From Microbacterium hydrocarbonoxydans (lineage in GTDB: Bacteria; Actinomycetota; Actinomycetes; Actinomycetales; Microbacteriaceae), in contig NZ_JAAKXW010000001.1 in the NCBI RefSeq assembly GCF_011752045.1, positions 1,488,001 through 1,552,000 of the forward strand: a stretch of DNA of 64,000 nt, written 5' to 3'. The position numbers were made by a program, and so were the translations under genes. The notes under the pieces were generated by a model. The model was not told the origin of the DNA. It made no database searches and worked only from the letters and a program-made list of their open reading frames with translations. Positions 17,112 through 25,865 of the stretch are shown here, in pieces; positions within the stretch are counted from its first letter, which is position 1; each line of letters begins with the position of its first letter.

Positions 17112-18563
17112 GTGGAACTTCGCGACTACGTGCGCATCCTGCATAAGAACTGGATCCTCATCCTGGTGCTCCTCCTGCTCGGGCTGGGCGGCGGCACCGC
17201 CTACGCCCTGCTCCAGGAGCCCAAGTACGTGGCGTCCACGCAGCTCTACGTCTCGGTGCGCACCGAGGGAGCCGCGACCGGCGATCTCGTGCAGGGCACC
17301 ACCTTCGCACGCCAGATGGTGACCAGCTACGTCGACGTCGTGGGCACCGCACTCGTGCTCGAGCCCGTCATCGAGGAGCTGAACCTCGACACCTCGGTGG
17401 GCGCGCTCGCCTCCCGGATCTCCGCGACCACGCCGCTGAACACCGTGCTCATCGACATCGACGTGACGGACACCGACCCCGAGCGGGCGGCGAAGATCGC
17501 CGACGCGGTCGCCCAGAGCTTCTCCGCCGCCGTCCAGGGCACGCTCGAGCAGCCCGCGGCCGAGGGGGCGACCAGCCCCGTGCAGATCACAATCACCGAG
17601 CCCGCCGCCGAACCGACGGCGCCGACCAGTCCGAACGTCCGGATGCTCATCATCCTCGGCGGCGTCCTGGGCCTGGCCGCAGGCATCGGCATCGCACTTC
17701 TGCGCACGGTGCTCGACACCCGCATCCACACCCTGCACGACATCGAGCACATCACCGACCGGCCGATGCTCGGCGGCATCGCCTTCGACCCGAACGCGAC
17801 CAAGCGCCCGCTCATCGTCCACGACGACCCGCGCAGCCCCCGCGCCGAGTCCTTCCGCACCCTGCGCACCAACCTGCAGTTCCTCGACGTGACGTCGGGC
17901 CCGCGGATCTTCGTGGTCTCCAGCTCGGGCCCCGGCGAGGGCAAGTCCACCACGACGGCGAACCTCGCGATCGCGCTCGCCGAGACCGGAGCCCGGGTCT
18001 GCCTCATCGACGGAGACCTCCGCCTGCCCCGTATCGCCGACTACCTGGGCATCGAGGGCGGTGTCGGACTCACCGACGTGCTCATCGGGCGGGTGGACAC
18101 CCCCGACGCCCTGCAGAAGTGGGGCCAGAACGACCTCTACGTGCTCGCCAGCGGCCGCATCCCGCCGAACCCGTCCGAGCTTCTCGGCTCGGCGGCGATG
18201 GATCAGGTGCTCAAGCCCCTCGGCGAGTACTTCGACTACGTGCTCATCGACGCGCCGCCGCTGCTGCTCGTCACCGACGCCGCCGTGATCGGCAAGAAGT
18301 CTCGCGGAGTGATCCTCGCCGCCGCCTCCGGCAAGACGAAGAAGCAGGAGCTCAGCGGCACCGTCCGCACGCTCGAGACCGCCGGCGTCGACCTGCTCGG
18401 CGTCGTCGTGACGATGCTTCCGACCAAGGGGCCGGACAGCTACGGCTACGGCGCATACACGTACGGCTCCACGCACGACTTCGAGCAGGCGCCGACCGAG
18501 CTGAGCCCGGCGAAGACCAAGCCGAAGCCGAAGCGGCGCGCCCGCGCGAAGGCCGGCGCCTGA
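17112..18563 (+). CDS. Polysaccharide co-polymerase and tyrosine autokinase (BY-kinase), copy 2
   Basis: A 483-residue paralogue of the preceding protein with the same layout: N-terminal helix at 14-35, Wzz-like outside domain, second helix near 180-198, then the kinase with SSGPGEGKSTT, VCLIDGDLR and VLIDAPPLLLV. The tyrosine cluster YGYGAYTYG is followed by a basic lysine- and arginine-rich tail (KTKPKPKRRARAKAGA) absent from copy 1. It starts at a GTG at 17112. The two genes probably arose by tandem duplication and form one operon. The basic tail could contact membrane or nucleic acid, which is speculation. Confidence 0.9.
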   Translation: MELRDYVRILHKNWILILVLLLLGLGGGTAYALLQEPKYVASTQLYVSVRTEGAATGDLVQGTTFARQMVTSYVDVVGTALVLEPVIEELNLDTSVGALASRISATTPLNTVLIDIDVTDTDPERAAKIADAVAQSFSAAVQGTLEQPAAEGATSPVQITITEPAAEPTAPTSPNVRMLIILGGVLGLAAGIGIALLRTVLDTRIHTLHDIEHITDRPMLGGIAFDPNATKRPLIVHDDPRSPRAESFRTLRTNLQFLDVTSGPRIFVVSSSGPGEGKSTTTANLAIALAETGARVCLIDGDLRLPRIADYLGIEGGVGLTDVLIGRVDTPDALQKWGQNDLYVLASGRIPPNPSELLGSAAMDQVLKPLGEYFDYVLIDAPPLLLVTDAAVIGKKSRGVILAAASGKTKKQELSGTVRTLETAGVDLLGVVVTMLPTKGPDSYGYGAYTYGSTHDFEQAPTELSPAKTKPKPKRRARAKAGA

Positions 18564-18566
18564 CAC

Positions 18567-19049
18567 TCAGGGGCTCGCAGGCGGGCTGGCGAGCGGAGGT
18601 CCCGTGCGGTGCCTCATCAGCCCCTCGAAGGCGGCGACGGCGACGAGCCCCACGCAGGCCCCTGCCGTGTTCGCGATCAGGTCGATCACAGTGGCGCCGC
18701 GGCCGGAGAGCAGCAGCCCCTGCAGGCTCTCGATCGTGAGAGTCGCGAGGAATCCGAGCGGCAGCACGAGATACCGATGCCGGGGAAGCAGGATCGCGAG
18801 GCCGATGCCCAGCGGCACGAAGAGCAGGATGTTCGCGGCGAACTCCACGCGCATGGGCGTCAGGGCCGGCACGATCGCGGCGATCCGTCGCAGCCACGGC
18901 GAGAGCCCGAAGTCCGAGGGCGTCGGCCAGAACACGATGTACGCGACGACGAGGCCGTAGACGATCGCCCAGGGCGTCATGTGACGCCACCACGGCACGC
19001 GAGCCGAGGCGGGAACGGCCGGCGGCGCAGGGCGCGGCGGAATCTCCAT
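18567..19049 (-). CDS. VanZ-family membrane protein
   Basis: A 160-residue protein with four membrane segments. The family signature is visible in WPTPSDFG near residue 42, EFAANILLFVPLGIGLAI near 70-87, and TIESLQGLLLSGRGATVIDLIANTAGACVG near 104-133, with the conserved IE and D-x-x-x-N residues. VanZ of the vancomycin cassette lowers teicoplanin susceptibility, but most chromosomal homologues have no known function. The ATG at 19049 is preferred over the GTG at 19052 because GGAGAGG then has normal spacing. It is convergent with the second BY-kinase gene (3 bp between stops). Confidence 0.85.
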   Translation of the reverse strand: MEIPPRPAPPAVPASARVPWWRHMTPWAIVYGLVVAYIVFWPTPSDFGLSPWLRRIAAIVPALTPMRVEFAANILLFVPLGIGLAILLPRHRYLVLPLGFLATLTIESLQGLLLSGRGATVIDLIANTAGACVGLVAVAAFEGLMRHRTGPPLASPPASP

Positions 19050-19099
19050 CACGGCCTCTCCTTCCCCCAGTGCTCCCCCAGGAGGAATAGTCTCATACG

Positions 19100-20041
19100 G
19101 TGCGCCTCGGAGTTCTCGACATCGGTTCCAACACCGTCCACATGCTGGCCGCTGACGTCCACCCCGGCGGGAGGCCGCTGGCGGCGACGAGCGACCGGTC
19201 GATCCTGCGTCTCATGCGCTACCTCACCGACGACGGCTCGATCTCCGAGGCCGGCGTGGTCGCCCTCGAGACGGCGGTCGCCCGCGCCCGCGAGGTCGCC
19301 GAGTCCGAGAAGGTCGACGCGCTGCTCGCGACCGCGACGAGCGCGGTGCGCGAGGCCCGCAACGGCGCCGAGGTGATCGCCCGCATCGAGGCCGCCCTCG
19401 GGCAGCCGCTGCAGGTGCTGGACGGCGAGACCGAGGCGGAGCTCACCTTCCTCGCGGTGCGACGCTGGTTCGGCTGGTCGGCAGGCCAGCTGCTGCTGCT
19501 CGACATCGGCGGCGGCTCGCTGGAGATCGCGGCCGGCGCGGAGGAGGTTCCCGATGCCGCGGCATCCGTCCCACTGGGCGCCGGACGAATGACGATCCAG
19601 TTCCTGCCGAACGACCCGCCGGGCGAGGACGACGTGGAGCGGCTGCGCGAGCACGCGACCACGACCCTGCAGGAGGTGCTCCCCCAGTTCACGGCGCTCC
19701 CGCGCCCCGATCACGTGGTCGGATCCTCGAAGGCCATAAGGTCGCTCGCGCGCCTCGTCGGCTATCCGGTGCCCGGCTGGTCGGGAGACGAGCGGATGCT
19801 GCTGCCCCGGGCCGCCCTGGGTTCATGGATCCCCCGGCTGGCGCGGCTCCCCGCCTCCGCCCGCCAGGAGCTGCCAGGGATCACCCCGGACCGCACGTTC
19901 CAGATCGTGGCGGCAGCCGTCTCGCTGCACGCGGCGATGACGCTGCTCAAGGTCGACGAGCTCGAGGTGTCGCCGTGGGCGCTGCGCGAGGGCGTGCTGC
20001 TGCGCTACATCGAGCAGCTCGCCTGGAGCGAGCGCGGCTGA
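19100..20041 (+). CDS. ppx: Ppx/GppA family exopolyphosphatase / pppGpp phosphatase
   Basis: A 313-residue ASKHA-fold phosphatase with LGVLDIGSNTVHML at the N-terminus (phosphate-1 loop), ATATSAVREARNG, and the phosphate-2 loop LLLDIGGGSLEIA. This short form without the C-terminal HD domain is typical of actinobacteria, which carry two Ppx proteins; one such paralogue hydrolyses short polyphosphate and acts on nucleotide substrates. The start is a GTG at 19100, with GGAGGA beginning at 19081, a rather long spacing. It is divergent from the VanZ gene. Polyphosphate or pppGpp preference cannot be read from the sequence. Confidence 0.88.
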   Translation: MRLGVLDIGSNTVHMLAADVHPGGRPLAATSDRSILRLMRYLTDDGSISEAGVVALETAVARAREVAESEKVDALLATATSAVREARNGAEVIARIEAALGQPLQVLDGETEAELTFLAVRRWFGWSAGQLLLLDIGGGSLEIAAGAEEVPDAAASVPLGAGRMTIQFLPNDPPGEDDVERLREHATTTLQEVLPQFTALPRPDHVVGSSKAIRSLARLVGYPVPGWSGDERMLLPRAALGSWIPRLARLPASARQELPGITPDRTFQIVAAAVSLHAAMTLLKVDELEVSPWALREGVLLRYIEQLAWSERG

Positions 20042-20251
20042 GCCCGCTCTTCATTCAAGTCGAAGAACCATCCCATTCCGTCATTCCGGAATTGCGGGCC
20101 GTGGCTGTGCCCACGCCTCCGTGGAGCGCGGTATCACTCTTGTACGGAGCGATGCTCCGCGCGGCACGCCCTCGAGGGAACGGCGGGCCGCACGCCTTGA
20201 GGGATTGAGGGATCCGATGGCATACGCACGCGCAACCGAGGCTCCGGGCCC

Positions 20252-20428
20252 ATGACCACCCAACGACAGCCAGGCCGGCACCGCACCAGTCGGCGCCACC
20301 GCCGCCAGATGAATCGCTACTACCGCGCCCCGAATCGGAAGCTGGACGCTCTCAAGAGCATCGGGATCGTCGTGCTCGTCACGGCGAGCGTCTGCTTCCT
20401 GCTCTGGGCGTTCCTGATCTATCGCTGA
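20252..20428 (+). CDS. Small single-span membrane protein (58 aa), paralogue of 34548-34751
   Basis: A 58-residue protein starting MTTQRQPGRH, with a strongly basic N-terminal half (R/H-rich, residues 5-30) and one membrane helix at about 36-55 ending in WAFLIYR. The inside-positive N-terminus predicts N-in topology. Residues 18-28 (RQMNRYYRAPN) and the terminal WAFLIYR recur almost unchanged in the small protein at 34548-34751, which argues that both are real genes. Its stop overlaps the convergent GtrA gene by 10 bp. The upstream gap of 210 bp after ppx shows nothing else. I know no described family. Confidence 0.7.
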   Translation: MTTQRQPGRHRTSRRHRRQMNRYYRAPNRKLDALKSIGIVVLVTASVCFLLWAFLIYR

Positions 20429-20898
20429 TCGAGCTCGCCGGGTTCAGCCGCGGGCTCGGCCTTCGGCGAGACCCGGAAGACGAGCTTGTGGTACAGCACG
20501 AACCGCACGAGCACGACGACGACGATGCTGACGAGGTTCACGAAGTTCACGATGAATGGACCGGGCGTGCGCCCGAGCGCGGCCTCCGCCGCTTCGACGC
20601 CCAGCCACACCAGGAGCGCGCCGAGCCCGGTGCACGCGGCGTTGGTGAGCAGGAACAGCACGAGCTCGTTCACACGGCCGCGGCGGTCGCGGTGACGGAA
20701 GGTCCACTCCCTGTTGCCGATGTACGCGTTCACCAGCGCCACCAGCGACGCGATCACCTTCGCCGCGATCACGTCGACACCCCACGCATAGACCAGCAGG
20801 TTGAAGACGCCCACCTCGATGAGGGTGCTGACCGCGCCGACGATGAGGAAGCGGCTGCCGACACCGGCGAGTCGGCGCAGTCGAGAACGGATATCCAT
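20419..20898 (-). CDS. GtrA-family membrane protein
   Basis: A 159-residue protein with four membrane helices and the GtrA layout: RFLIVGAVSTLIEVGVFNLLV at 16-36, VIASLVALVNAYIGNREWTFRHR at 48-70, and a last helix ending in RFVLYHKLVFR. The NREWTF motif is characteristic. Family members are proposed to help move polyprenyl-phosphate-linked sugars across the membrane for cell-envelope glycosylation. It is divergent from the GT2 gene at 20958 (59 bp), an arrangement often seen with such transferases, so the two may work together. The C-terminus is an acidic proline/alanine tail. Confidence 0.88.
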   Translation of the reverse strand: MDIRSRLRRLAGVGSRFLIVGAVSTLIEVGVFNLLVYAWGVDVIAAKVIASLVALVNAYIGNREWTFRHRDRRGRVNELVLFLLTNAACTGLGALLVWLGVEAAEAALGRTPGPFIVNFVNLVSIVVVVLVRFVLYHKLVFRVSPKAEPAAEPGELDQR

Positions 20899-20957
20899 GG
20901 CTCTACTAGGCTACTTCGTGCGCACACCGGCGCTTTCCACCACCGTCTAGGAACCAC

Positions 20958-21743
20958 GTGACCCTCCATCGCCTCGCCATCGTCATGCCGGCTTTCAACG
21001 AGGCTGAGGGCATCCGCGGCTTCATCGACGAGATCCGGGAGGCCGTGGCCCCGCTCGCGGACGAGGTCACCTTCCACATCGCCGACGACCGGTCGACGGA
21101 TGCGACCCCCACCGTGTTCGACGACGTCGCGGATGTGACGGTCGAGGTGCAGCCGGAGAACCGCGGCCACGGACCGACCGCTCTGGCCGCCTATCGCCTC
21201 GGACTCGCGGCCGAGCCCGACGTGCTCGTCCACGTCGACGGCGACGGGCAGTTCCACGGCGCCGACTTCCCCCGGCTCATCAACGCCCTCGTCCGCGAGC
21301 AGGCCGACGTCGTGCACGGCATCCGCGACGGCCGCACCGACCCGTGGTACCGCAAGGTCCTCACCGCCGCTGTCGGCCTGCTGATCGCCTCGGCCGCCGG
21401 ACGCCGCGTCCCCGACGTGAACACTCCGCTGCGGGCGTACCGTCCCTCGGCGATCCGCGCCCTCGTCGACGCGCTGCCCGCCGACGCGTCCGTGCCGCAC
21501 GTGCACTTCTCGCTGGCAGAGGCGCGCTCCGGCTTCCGGGTCCGCTACGTCCGCGTGGCCAGCATCCCTCGGCGCGGAGCATCCGCTCAGGGCACGATGT
21601 GGGGCCGCGCCGCCGCCGTGCGCCTCCCCCCGAAGCGCCTCCGCCAGTTCGTCGCATCCGCTCTCCGCGAAGCCTGGAGCCTCTCCCTGCGCCCGTCCGC
21701 GCCGCTGCGCAGCATCCGCCTTCCGGAGGCCGCCGCCTCATGA
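20958..21743 (+). CDS. Glycosyltransferase family 2, polyprenyl-phosphate sugar synthase type
   Basis: A 261-residue GT2 with RLAIVMPAFNEAEGIRGFI, a DDRSTDATP segment, a metal-binding VHVDGDGQFHGADFP, and VHGIRDGRTDPWYRK. This pattern is that of DPM1-like enzymes that make a polyprenyl-phosphate sugar used as donor outside the membrane. The start is a GTG at 20958. Its stop overlaps the next start as ATGA, and the next protein is a GT-C-type transferase, the expected user of such a donor. With the divergent GtrA gene this makes a plausible three-gene envelope glycosylation set. Confidence 0.85.
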   Translation: MTLHRLAIVMPAFNEAEGIRGFIDEIREAVAPLADEVTFHIADDRSTDATPTVFDDVADVTVEVQPENRGHGPTALAAYRLGLAAEPDVLVHVDGDGQFHGADFPRLINALVREQADVVHGIRDGRTDPWYRKVLTAAVGLLIASAAGRRVPDVNTPLRAYRPSAIRALVDALPADASVPHVHFSLAEARSGFRVRYVRVASIPRRGASAQGTMWGRAAAVRLPPKRLRQFVASALREAWSLSLRPSAPLRSIRLPEAAAS

Positions 21744-23212
21744 CCCGCGCCCGCACGATCCTGTTCTGGGCGATTGCGGCCGCCCTGCTCGTGGGGCATG
21801 CGATCCTCGCCTGGCACAGCCTCGTGATCTGGCGCTTCTGGGAGGACGAGGCGTTCAACCTCACCGTGCCCAGGAATCTCCTCGCCGGTCTCGGCTATTC
21901 CAGCGACGGCGCCCTATCCGGCTCGATGATCACGCCCTTCGATCCTCGGATCTCCACTGGTCCCGTCGTGCTGCTGCCGGTGGCGGCGCTGCTGGCGACC
22001 GGCATCGATCCCGTCATCGCGGCGCGGCTCGTGCCGCTCGCCTACTGGATCCTGCTCCTTGCCGGATCGGCGGTGCTCGGCCACCGCATCGGGGGACGCT
22101 GGGCGGCCCTGCTCGCCGTCGCCGTCCCGCTCGCGTTCACGACCAGCGCCGGTTTCTCTCCGATCCAGGGGCCGGCAGACCTCCTCGGGGAGATCCCGGC
22201 CGCTGCCCTGATCGTGTGGGCCCTCGTCGTCCTCCCCCGCCGGGCCTGGCTCGCCGGCCTGCTCGTCGGACTCGCGCTCCAGGCGAAGCTCATCGCGCTG
22301 CTCGCCCTCCCGGCCTTCGCCGTCGCGATATGGGTGCTCACCGATGGAACCGGCTGGGCTCGCGCAGGGGCCGCGCTCCGCCGCTCCTGGCTGCCGCTGC
22401 TCCTCGCCGGAGTGCCCACGCTGCTGCTGGAAGTGGCGGCGCTGCTTACCCTCGGCCCCTCCGGATACGTTCAGCACCTGCGTGCACTCGCCGGCTTCGT
22501 GCGCAGCGGCGGTCAGGGCGACGCCGCGACGAGCATCACGCAGAAGCTCGGCACCCTCGCCGATTCCTGGTCGCTCCCCGCGGGAGTGGCGATCGCCTGC
22601 GCGATCCTGACCCTCGGACTCGCTGCAGCCGGACTCATCATGTCGGCTCGATCGGCCGCGAAGGAAGACAGGCTGGTGATCGCCTACGGCCTCGCCGCTC
22701 TCGTCGGCGCGCTGGCCTTCGTCGGCTGGTGGGCCACGGCATCGCGCCTCCCCCTGTGGGTTCGGCATCCAGCCCCCGGGGTCTTCGCCTTCTTCCCGAT
22801 CATCGCGGCCGTCGCACTGTGGTCGGTGATGCGGATGCGACCGCACGGCGACGCCGTGCGGGTCGGAAGCACCGCGCGGATCGGCGGGACCGTCGCCGCA
22901 TCCGCCCTGGCCTTCATCGTCGCCGCGGGAGCAGCGCTCCACATCGCCTCGCTCTCCAGCTCGGACATCTGGCTCCTCGAGCGCCAGCGCGCGGAGATCG
23001 AAGCCATCACCGACTGGGTCGCCGAGAACGACATCGAGTGGCTCGCCGCGGAGCCATGGGGCGCGGCCGTCGCCCCGATCGTCATGACCGGAGCCCACGT
23101 CGGCCTGTTCGATGCACCGGCCATGGACGGCGTTCCGCGTCTCACCGGCCTCCCCTGCACGACGGAGACGCTCGTCGACAGCGGCACGTTCCGCATCTGC
23201 ACGGCGCCCTAG
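21740..23212 (+). CDS. GT-C type membrane glycosyltransferase
   Basis: A 490-residue polytopic membrane protein with about ten to eleven helices. After the first helix comes RFWEDEAFNLTVPRNLLAGLGY, the WEDEA acidic pair typical of lipid-dependent GT-C (GT39/ArnT-like) enzymes. It lies in an ATGA overlap with the GT2 gene, so they are translated together and the polyprenyl sugar made by the first is the likely donor. The open frame extends back to 21344, but that part is a shadow of the GT2 gene. The C-terminal outside portion ends in CTTETLVDSGTFRICTAP with two cysteines that may pair. Confidence 0.8.
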   Translation: MTRARTILFWAIAAALLVGHAILAWHSLVIWRFWEDEAFNLTVPRNLLAGLGYSSDGALSGSMITPFDPRISTGPVVLLPVAALLATGIDPVIAARLVPLAYWILLLAGSAVLGHRIGGRWAALLAVAVPLAFTTSAGFSPIQGPADLLGEIPAAALIVWALVVLPRRAWLAGLLVGLALQAKLIALLALPAFAVAIWVLTDGTGWARAGAALRRSWLPLLLAGVPTLLLEVAALLTLGPSGYVQHLRALAGFVRSGGQGDAATSITQKLGTLADSWSLPAGVAIACAILTLGLAAAGLIMSARSAAKEDRLVIAYGLAALVGALAFVGWWATASRLPLWVRHPAPGVFAFFPIIAAVALWSVMRMRPHGDAVRVGSTARIGGTVAASALAFIVAAGAALHIASLSSSDIWLLERQRAEIEAITDWVAENDIEWLAAEPWGAAVAPIVMTGAHVGLFDAPAMDGVPRLTGLPCTTETLVDSGTFRICTAP

Positions 23213-23244
23213 CGGCGGGCCCTGCGTCCGGCCTGACACGAAGA

Positions 23245-23278
23245 ACCGGCCGGCGCTGATCGCTCAGCACCGGCCGGT
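23245..23278. terminator. Bidirectional hairpin between convergent genes
   Basis: The 9-bp arms ACCGGCCGG (23245-23253) and CCGGCCGGT (23270-23278) enclose a further 5-bp stem (GCTGA/TCAGC) with a TCGC loop. It lies between the stops of the GT-C gene and glmM. No clear T-tract follows on either strand. Confidence 0.7.
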
Positions 23279-23312
23279 GTCGTCTTCTCGTCAGATCGGA
23301 GCGCTCGTCAGA

Positions 23313-24671
23313 TCAGAGCGCGAGGTGCTCCCGCACCACGTCTGCGAGGTGCTCGGCGTGCTTCTGCACCGACTCCTCATCTGCGGCCTCGACCATCACG
23401 CGCACGAGCGGCTCGGTGCCGGACTTGCGCAGCAGCACGCGCCCGGACTCGCCCAGCTCGGCCTCGACCGCGCGGACGGCTTCCTGCACGCCCTCGTGGT
23501 CGTCCACGGCGTCCTTGTCGACGCCACGGACGTTGATGAGCACCTGCGGGTACACCGTCATGATGCTCGCGAGCTCCGCCGCGGTCTTGTTCTGGCGCGC
23601 CATCTCGGCCACCAGGTGCAGGCCCGTGAGCAGGCCGTCGCCGGTGGTGGCGTACTCGCTCATGATGACGTGACCGGACTGCTCGCCGCCGAGGGCGTAG
23701 CCGCCGGCGTTCATGTCCTCGAGCACATAGCGGTCGCCGACGGCGGTCTGCCGCACTGTGATGCCGTGCTCGCGCATCGCGACGTGCAGGCCGAGGTTGC
23801 TCATCACCGTGGCGACGAGGGTGTCGTCGGTGAGGTGTCCGCGCTCCTTCATCGACACCGCGAGGATCGCCATGATCTGGTCGCCGTCGATGACCTTGCC
23901 CTCGGCGTCCACAGCGAGGCACCGGTCGGCGTCGCCGTCGTGGGCGATCCCGATGTCGGCACCGTGGCGCACGACAGCCTCTGCGAGCTTGTCGAGGTGA
24001 GTCGAGCCGACGCCGTCGTTGATGTTCCAGCCGTCCGGGTCTGCACCGATCACGATGACTTCGGCGCCCGCATCGCGGAACGTCTCAGGGGAGACTCCTG
24101 CGGCCGCGCCGTGTGCGCAGTCGAGGACGACCTTGATGCCGTTCAGGCGGTTCGGCAGCGACGCGAGCAGGTGCACGACGTAGCGGTCCTCAGCATCCGA
24201 GAACCGGATGATGCGACCGACGTCAGGACCGGTCGGGCGCAGCTTCTCACCGGCCATGGCCGCTTCGATGCGCTCCTCGACCACGTCGGGGAGCTTGACC
24301 CCGCCGCGGGCGAAGATCTTGATGCCGTTGTCCTTCGCCGGGTTGTGCGAGGCCGAGATCATCACGCCGAAGTCGGCGTCGCGGTCGGCGACGAGGAAGG
24401 CGAGCGCGGGCGTCGGGATGACGCCCGCCTCGAGCACGTCCACGCCCGAGGAGGCGAGGCCCGCCGCCACGGCGGCCGTGAGGAAGTGACCGGAGACCCG
24501 GGGGTCGCGGGCCACCACTGCGGTGAGTCGCTTGCCTGCGGCCTTGCGAGCCTCCGCAGTACGGCCCTGGCCCAGGACGACAGCAGTCGCCTGGGCCAGG
24601 GTGAGCGCCAGGTCGGCGGTGAGGACGCCATTGGCGAGTCCTCGCACGCCGTCCGTGCCAAAGATCGGCAT
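23313..24671 (-). CDS. glmM: Phosphoglucosamine mutase
   Basis: Converts glucosamine-6-phosphate to glucosamine-1-phosphate on the way to UDP-GlcNAc for peptidoglycan. The 452-residue protein begins [12 protein letters not shown] and has the active-site ISASHNP with the phosphorylated serine at S108. The metal-binding loop is in HDGDADRC and the sugar-binding loop in GGEQSGHVI. The C-terminal [14 protein letters not shown] contacts phosphate. It is the third gene of the rplM-rpsI-glmM group, 15 bp after rpsI, a common arrangement in actinobacteria that ties cell-wall precursor supply to ribosomal protein expression. Confidence 0.97.
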   Translation of the reverse strand: MPIFGTDGVRGLANGVLTADLALTLAQATAVVLGQGRTAEARKAAGKRLTAVVARDPRVSGHFLTAAVAAGLASSGVDVLEAGVIPTPALAFLVADRDADFGVMISASHNPAKDNGIKIFARGGVKLPDVVEERIEAAMAGEKLRPTGPDVGRIIRFSDAEDRYVVHLLASLPNRLNGIKVVLDCAHGAAAGVSPETFRDAGAEVIVIGADPDGWNINDGVGSTHLDKLAEAVVRHGADIGIAHDGDADRCLAVDAEGKVIDGDQIMAILAVSMKERGHLTDDTLVATVMSNLGLHVAMREHGITVRQTAVGDRYVLEDMNAGGYALGGEQSGHVIMSEYATTGDGLLTGLHLVAEMARQNKTAAELASIMTVYPQVLINVRGVDKDAVDDHEGVQEAVRAVEAELGESGRVLLRKSGTEPLVRVMVEAADEESVQKHAEHLADVVREHLAL

Positions 24672-24686
24672 CGGAACCGGTGGACC

Positions 24687-25172
24687 TTAACGCTTCGAGT
24701 ACTGAGGCGCCTTGCGGGCCTTCTTGAGACCGGCCTTCTTGCGCTCCTTGACGCGAGCGTCGCGCGACAGGAAGCCGGCCTTCTTCAGGGTCGGACGGTT
24801 GTTCTCCGCGTCGATGCCGTTGAGGGCACGAGCGATGCCGAGACGCAGCGCGCCGGCCTGACCCGAGGGGCCACCACCGGAGATGCGCGCGATGACGTCG
24901 TAGCCGCCGGCGAGGTTGAGGACCGTGAACGGGTCGTTGATCAGCTGCTGGTGCAGCTTGTTCGGGAAGTAGTCCTCGAGCGTGCGGCCGTTGACCGTGA
25001 TGGTGCCCGATCCGGGGATCAGGCGCACGCGGGCGATGGCCTGCTTGCGACGGCCGACAGCGGCGCCCGGAACGCTCAGCACGGGGCGGGGAGCCGCCTC
25101 GACTGCGTCGGTCTCGGGGGTCGAGGTCGAGTAGTTCTGGGGGGTTTCGGTGGTGTCCTGGATGTCAGCCAC
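24687..25172 (-). CDS. rpsI: 30S ribosomal protein S9
   Basis: Small-subunit protein whose C-terminal tail reaches the P-site tRNA. It has 161 residues: a 30-residue acidic N-terminal extension common in actinobacteria, then the S9 fold with [45 protein letters not shown] and the basic terminus [12 protein letters not shown]. It lies 27 bp after rplM in the same operon. The start ATG at 25172 is supported by the MADIQD N-terminus. Confidence 0.97.
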   Translation of the reverse strand: MADIQDTTETPQNYSTSTPETDAVEAAPRPVLSVPGAAVGRRKQAIARVRLIPGSGTITVNGRTLEDYFPNKLHQQLINDPFTVLNLAGGYDVIARISGGGPSGQAGALRLGIARALNGIDAENNRPTLKKAGFLSRDARVKERKKAGLKKARKAPQYSKR

Positions 25173-25199
25173 GAGTATGTCCTTAAGTCTTTACGGCGC

Positions 25200-25646
25200 T
25201 TACTGCGCGACCTGGTCGAGGGTGTACGGCGTGGGCTGCTGAGCGGCGTGCGGGTGCTCGGCACCCGTGTACACCTTCAGCTTCGCCAGCTGCTGGCGGC
25301 CGAGGCTGTTCTTCGGGAGCATGCCACGGATGGCCTTCTCCACAGCGCGGACCGGGTTCTTCTCGAGGAGCTCGGAGTAGGTGGTCGCCTTGAGGCCGCC
25401 CGGGTAGCCCGAGTGACGGTAGGCGATCTTCTTCTGGAGCTTCTGACCGGTGAGCGCGACCTTCTCGGCGTTCACGATGATGACGAAGTCACCCGAGTCG
25501 ATGTGGTTGGCGAAGGTCGGCTTGTGCTTGCCGCGCAGGAGTGCGGCGGCGTGCGAAGCCAGACGGCCGAGGACGACGTCGGTGGCGTCGATGACGACCC
25601 AGTCACGCTGGACCTGCCCGGCCTTCGGGGTGTAAGTGCGCGTCAC
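25200..25646 (-). CDS. rplM: 50S ribosomal protein L13
   Basis: Large-subunit protein of 148 residues, an early assembly protein. It begins with [30 protein letters not shown] and has [22 protein letters not shown] and [30 protein letters not shown], all diagnostic. The start is a GTG at 25646 with AAGAAAG upstream. The 180 bp in front hold the operon promoter and leader; I do not see a clear ribosomal-protein leader structure there. Confidence 0.97.
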   Translation of the reverse strand: MTRTYTPKAGQVQRDWVVIDATDVVLGRLASHAAALLRGKHKPTFANHIDSGDFVIIVNAEKVALTGQKLQKKIAYRHSGYPGGLKATTYSELLEKNPVRAVEKAIRGMLPKNSLGRQQLAKLKVYTGAEHPHAAQQPTPYTLDQVAQ

Positions 25647-25826
25647 GATAGTGCTGCTTTCTTGTTCGAACGGAGAGGTTCGTGAATCCCACTCCGGGGT
25701 GGTTCCCAGTGGCCTGAGTTCAGGACTTCGGGGAACACGCCAGTGGAGGGCTCACGTTCGTGGCACCCGGCAGTCGAGTACCAAAGTGACAGCTTACGTC
25801 ATCAGGGCCGCTTCCCCCAAAACGTG

Positions 25827-25853
25827 CGCCCCGCCGGACTCGCCGGCGGGGCG
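25827..25853. terminator. GC-rich hairpin terminator
   Basis: The perfect 11-bp stem CGCCCCGCCGG / CCGGCGGGGCG (25827-25837 and 25843-25853) has a 5-base loop. It lies just past the minus-strand MBL-fold gene and ahead of the rplM promoter, so it separates the two units. A short T-run occurs on the minus side several bases beyond the stem. Confidence 0.8.
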
Positions 25854-25865
25854 TTTCGAGGATGC

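Noticed and set aside
16431..18566. 711-codon minus-strand frame opposite the BY-kinases
   Set aside because: Antisense to two kinases with complete Walker motifs; no protein-like features.
18567..19049. Vancomycin or teicoplanin resistance cassette, from the VanZ-family protein
   Set aside because: No vanHAX, vanRS or related genes nearby; VanZ-fold proteins are common in actinobacterial chromosomes.
23112..25685. 857-codon plus-strand frame across glmM, rpsI and rplM
   Set aside because: It lies exactly antisense to three well-recognised genes and has no domain. GC-rich third positions leave long empty frames on the opposite strand.
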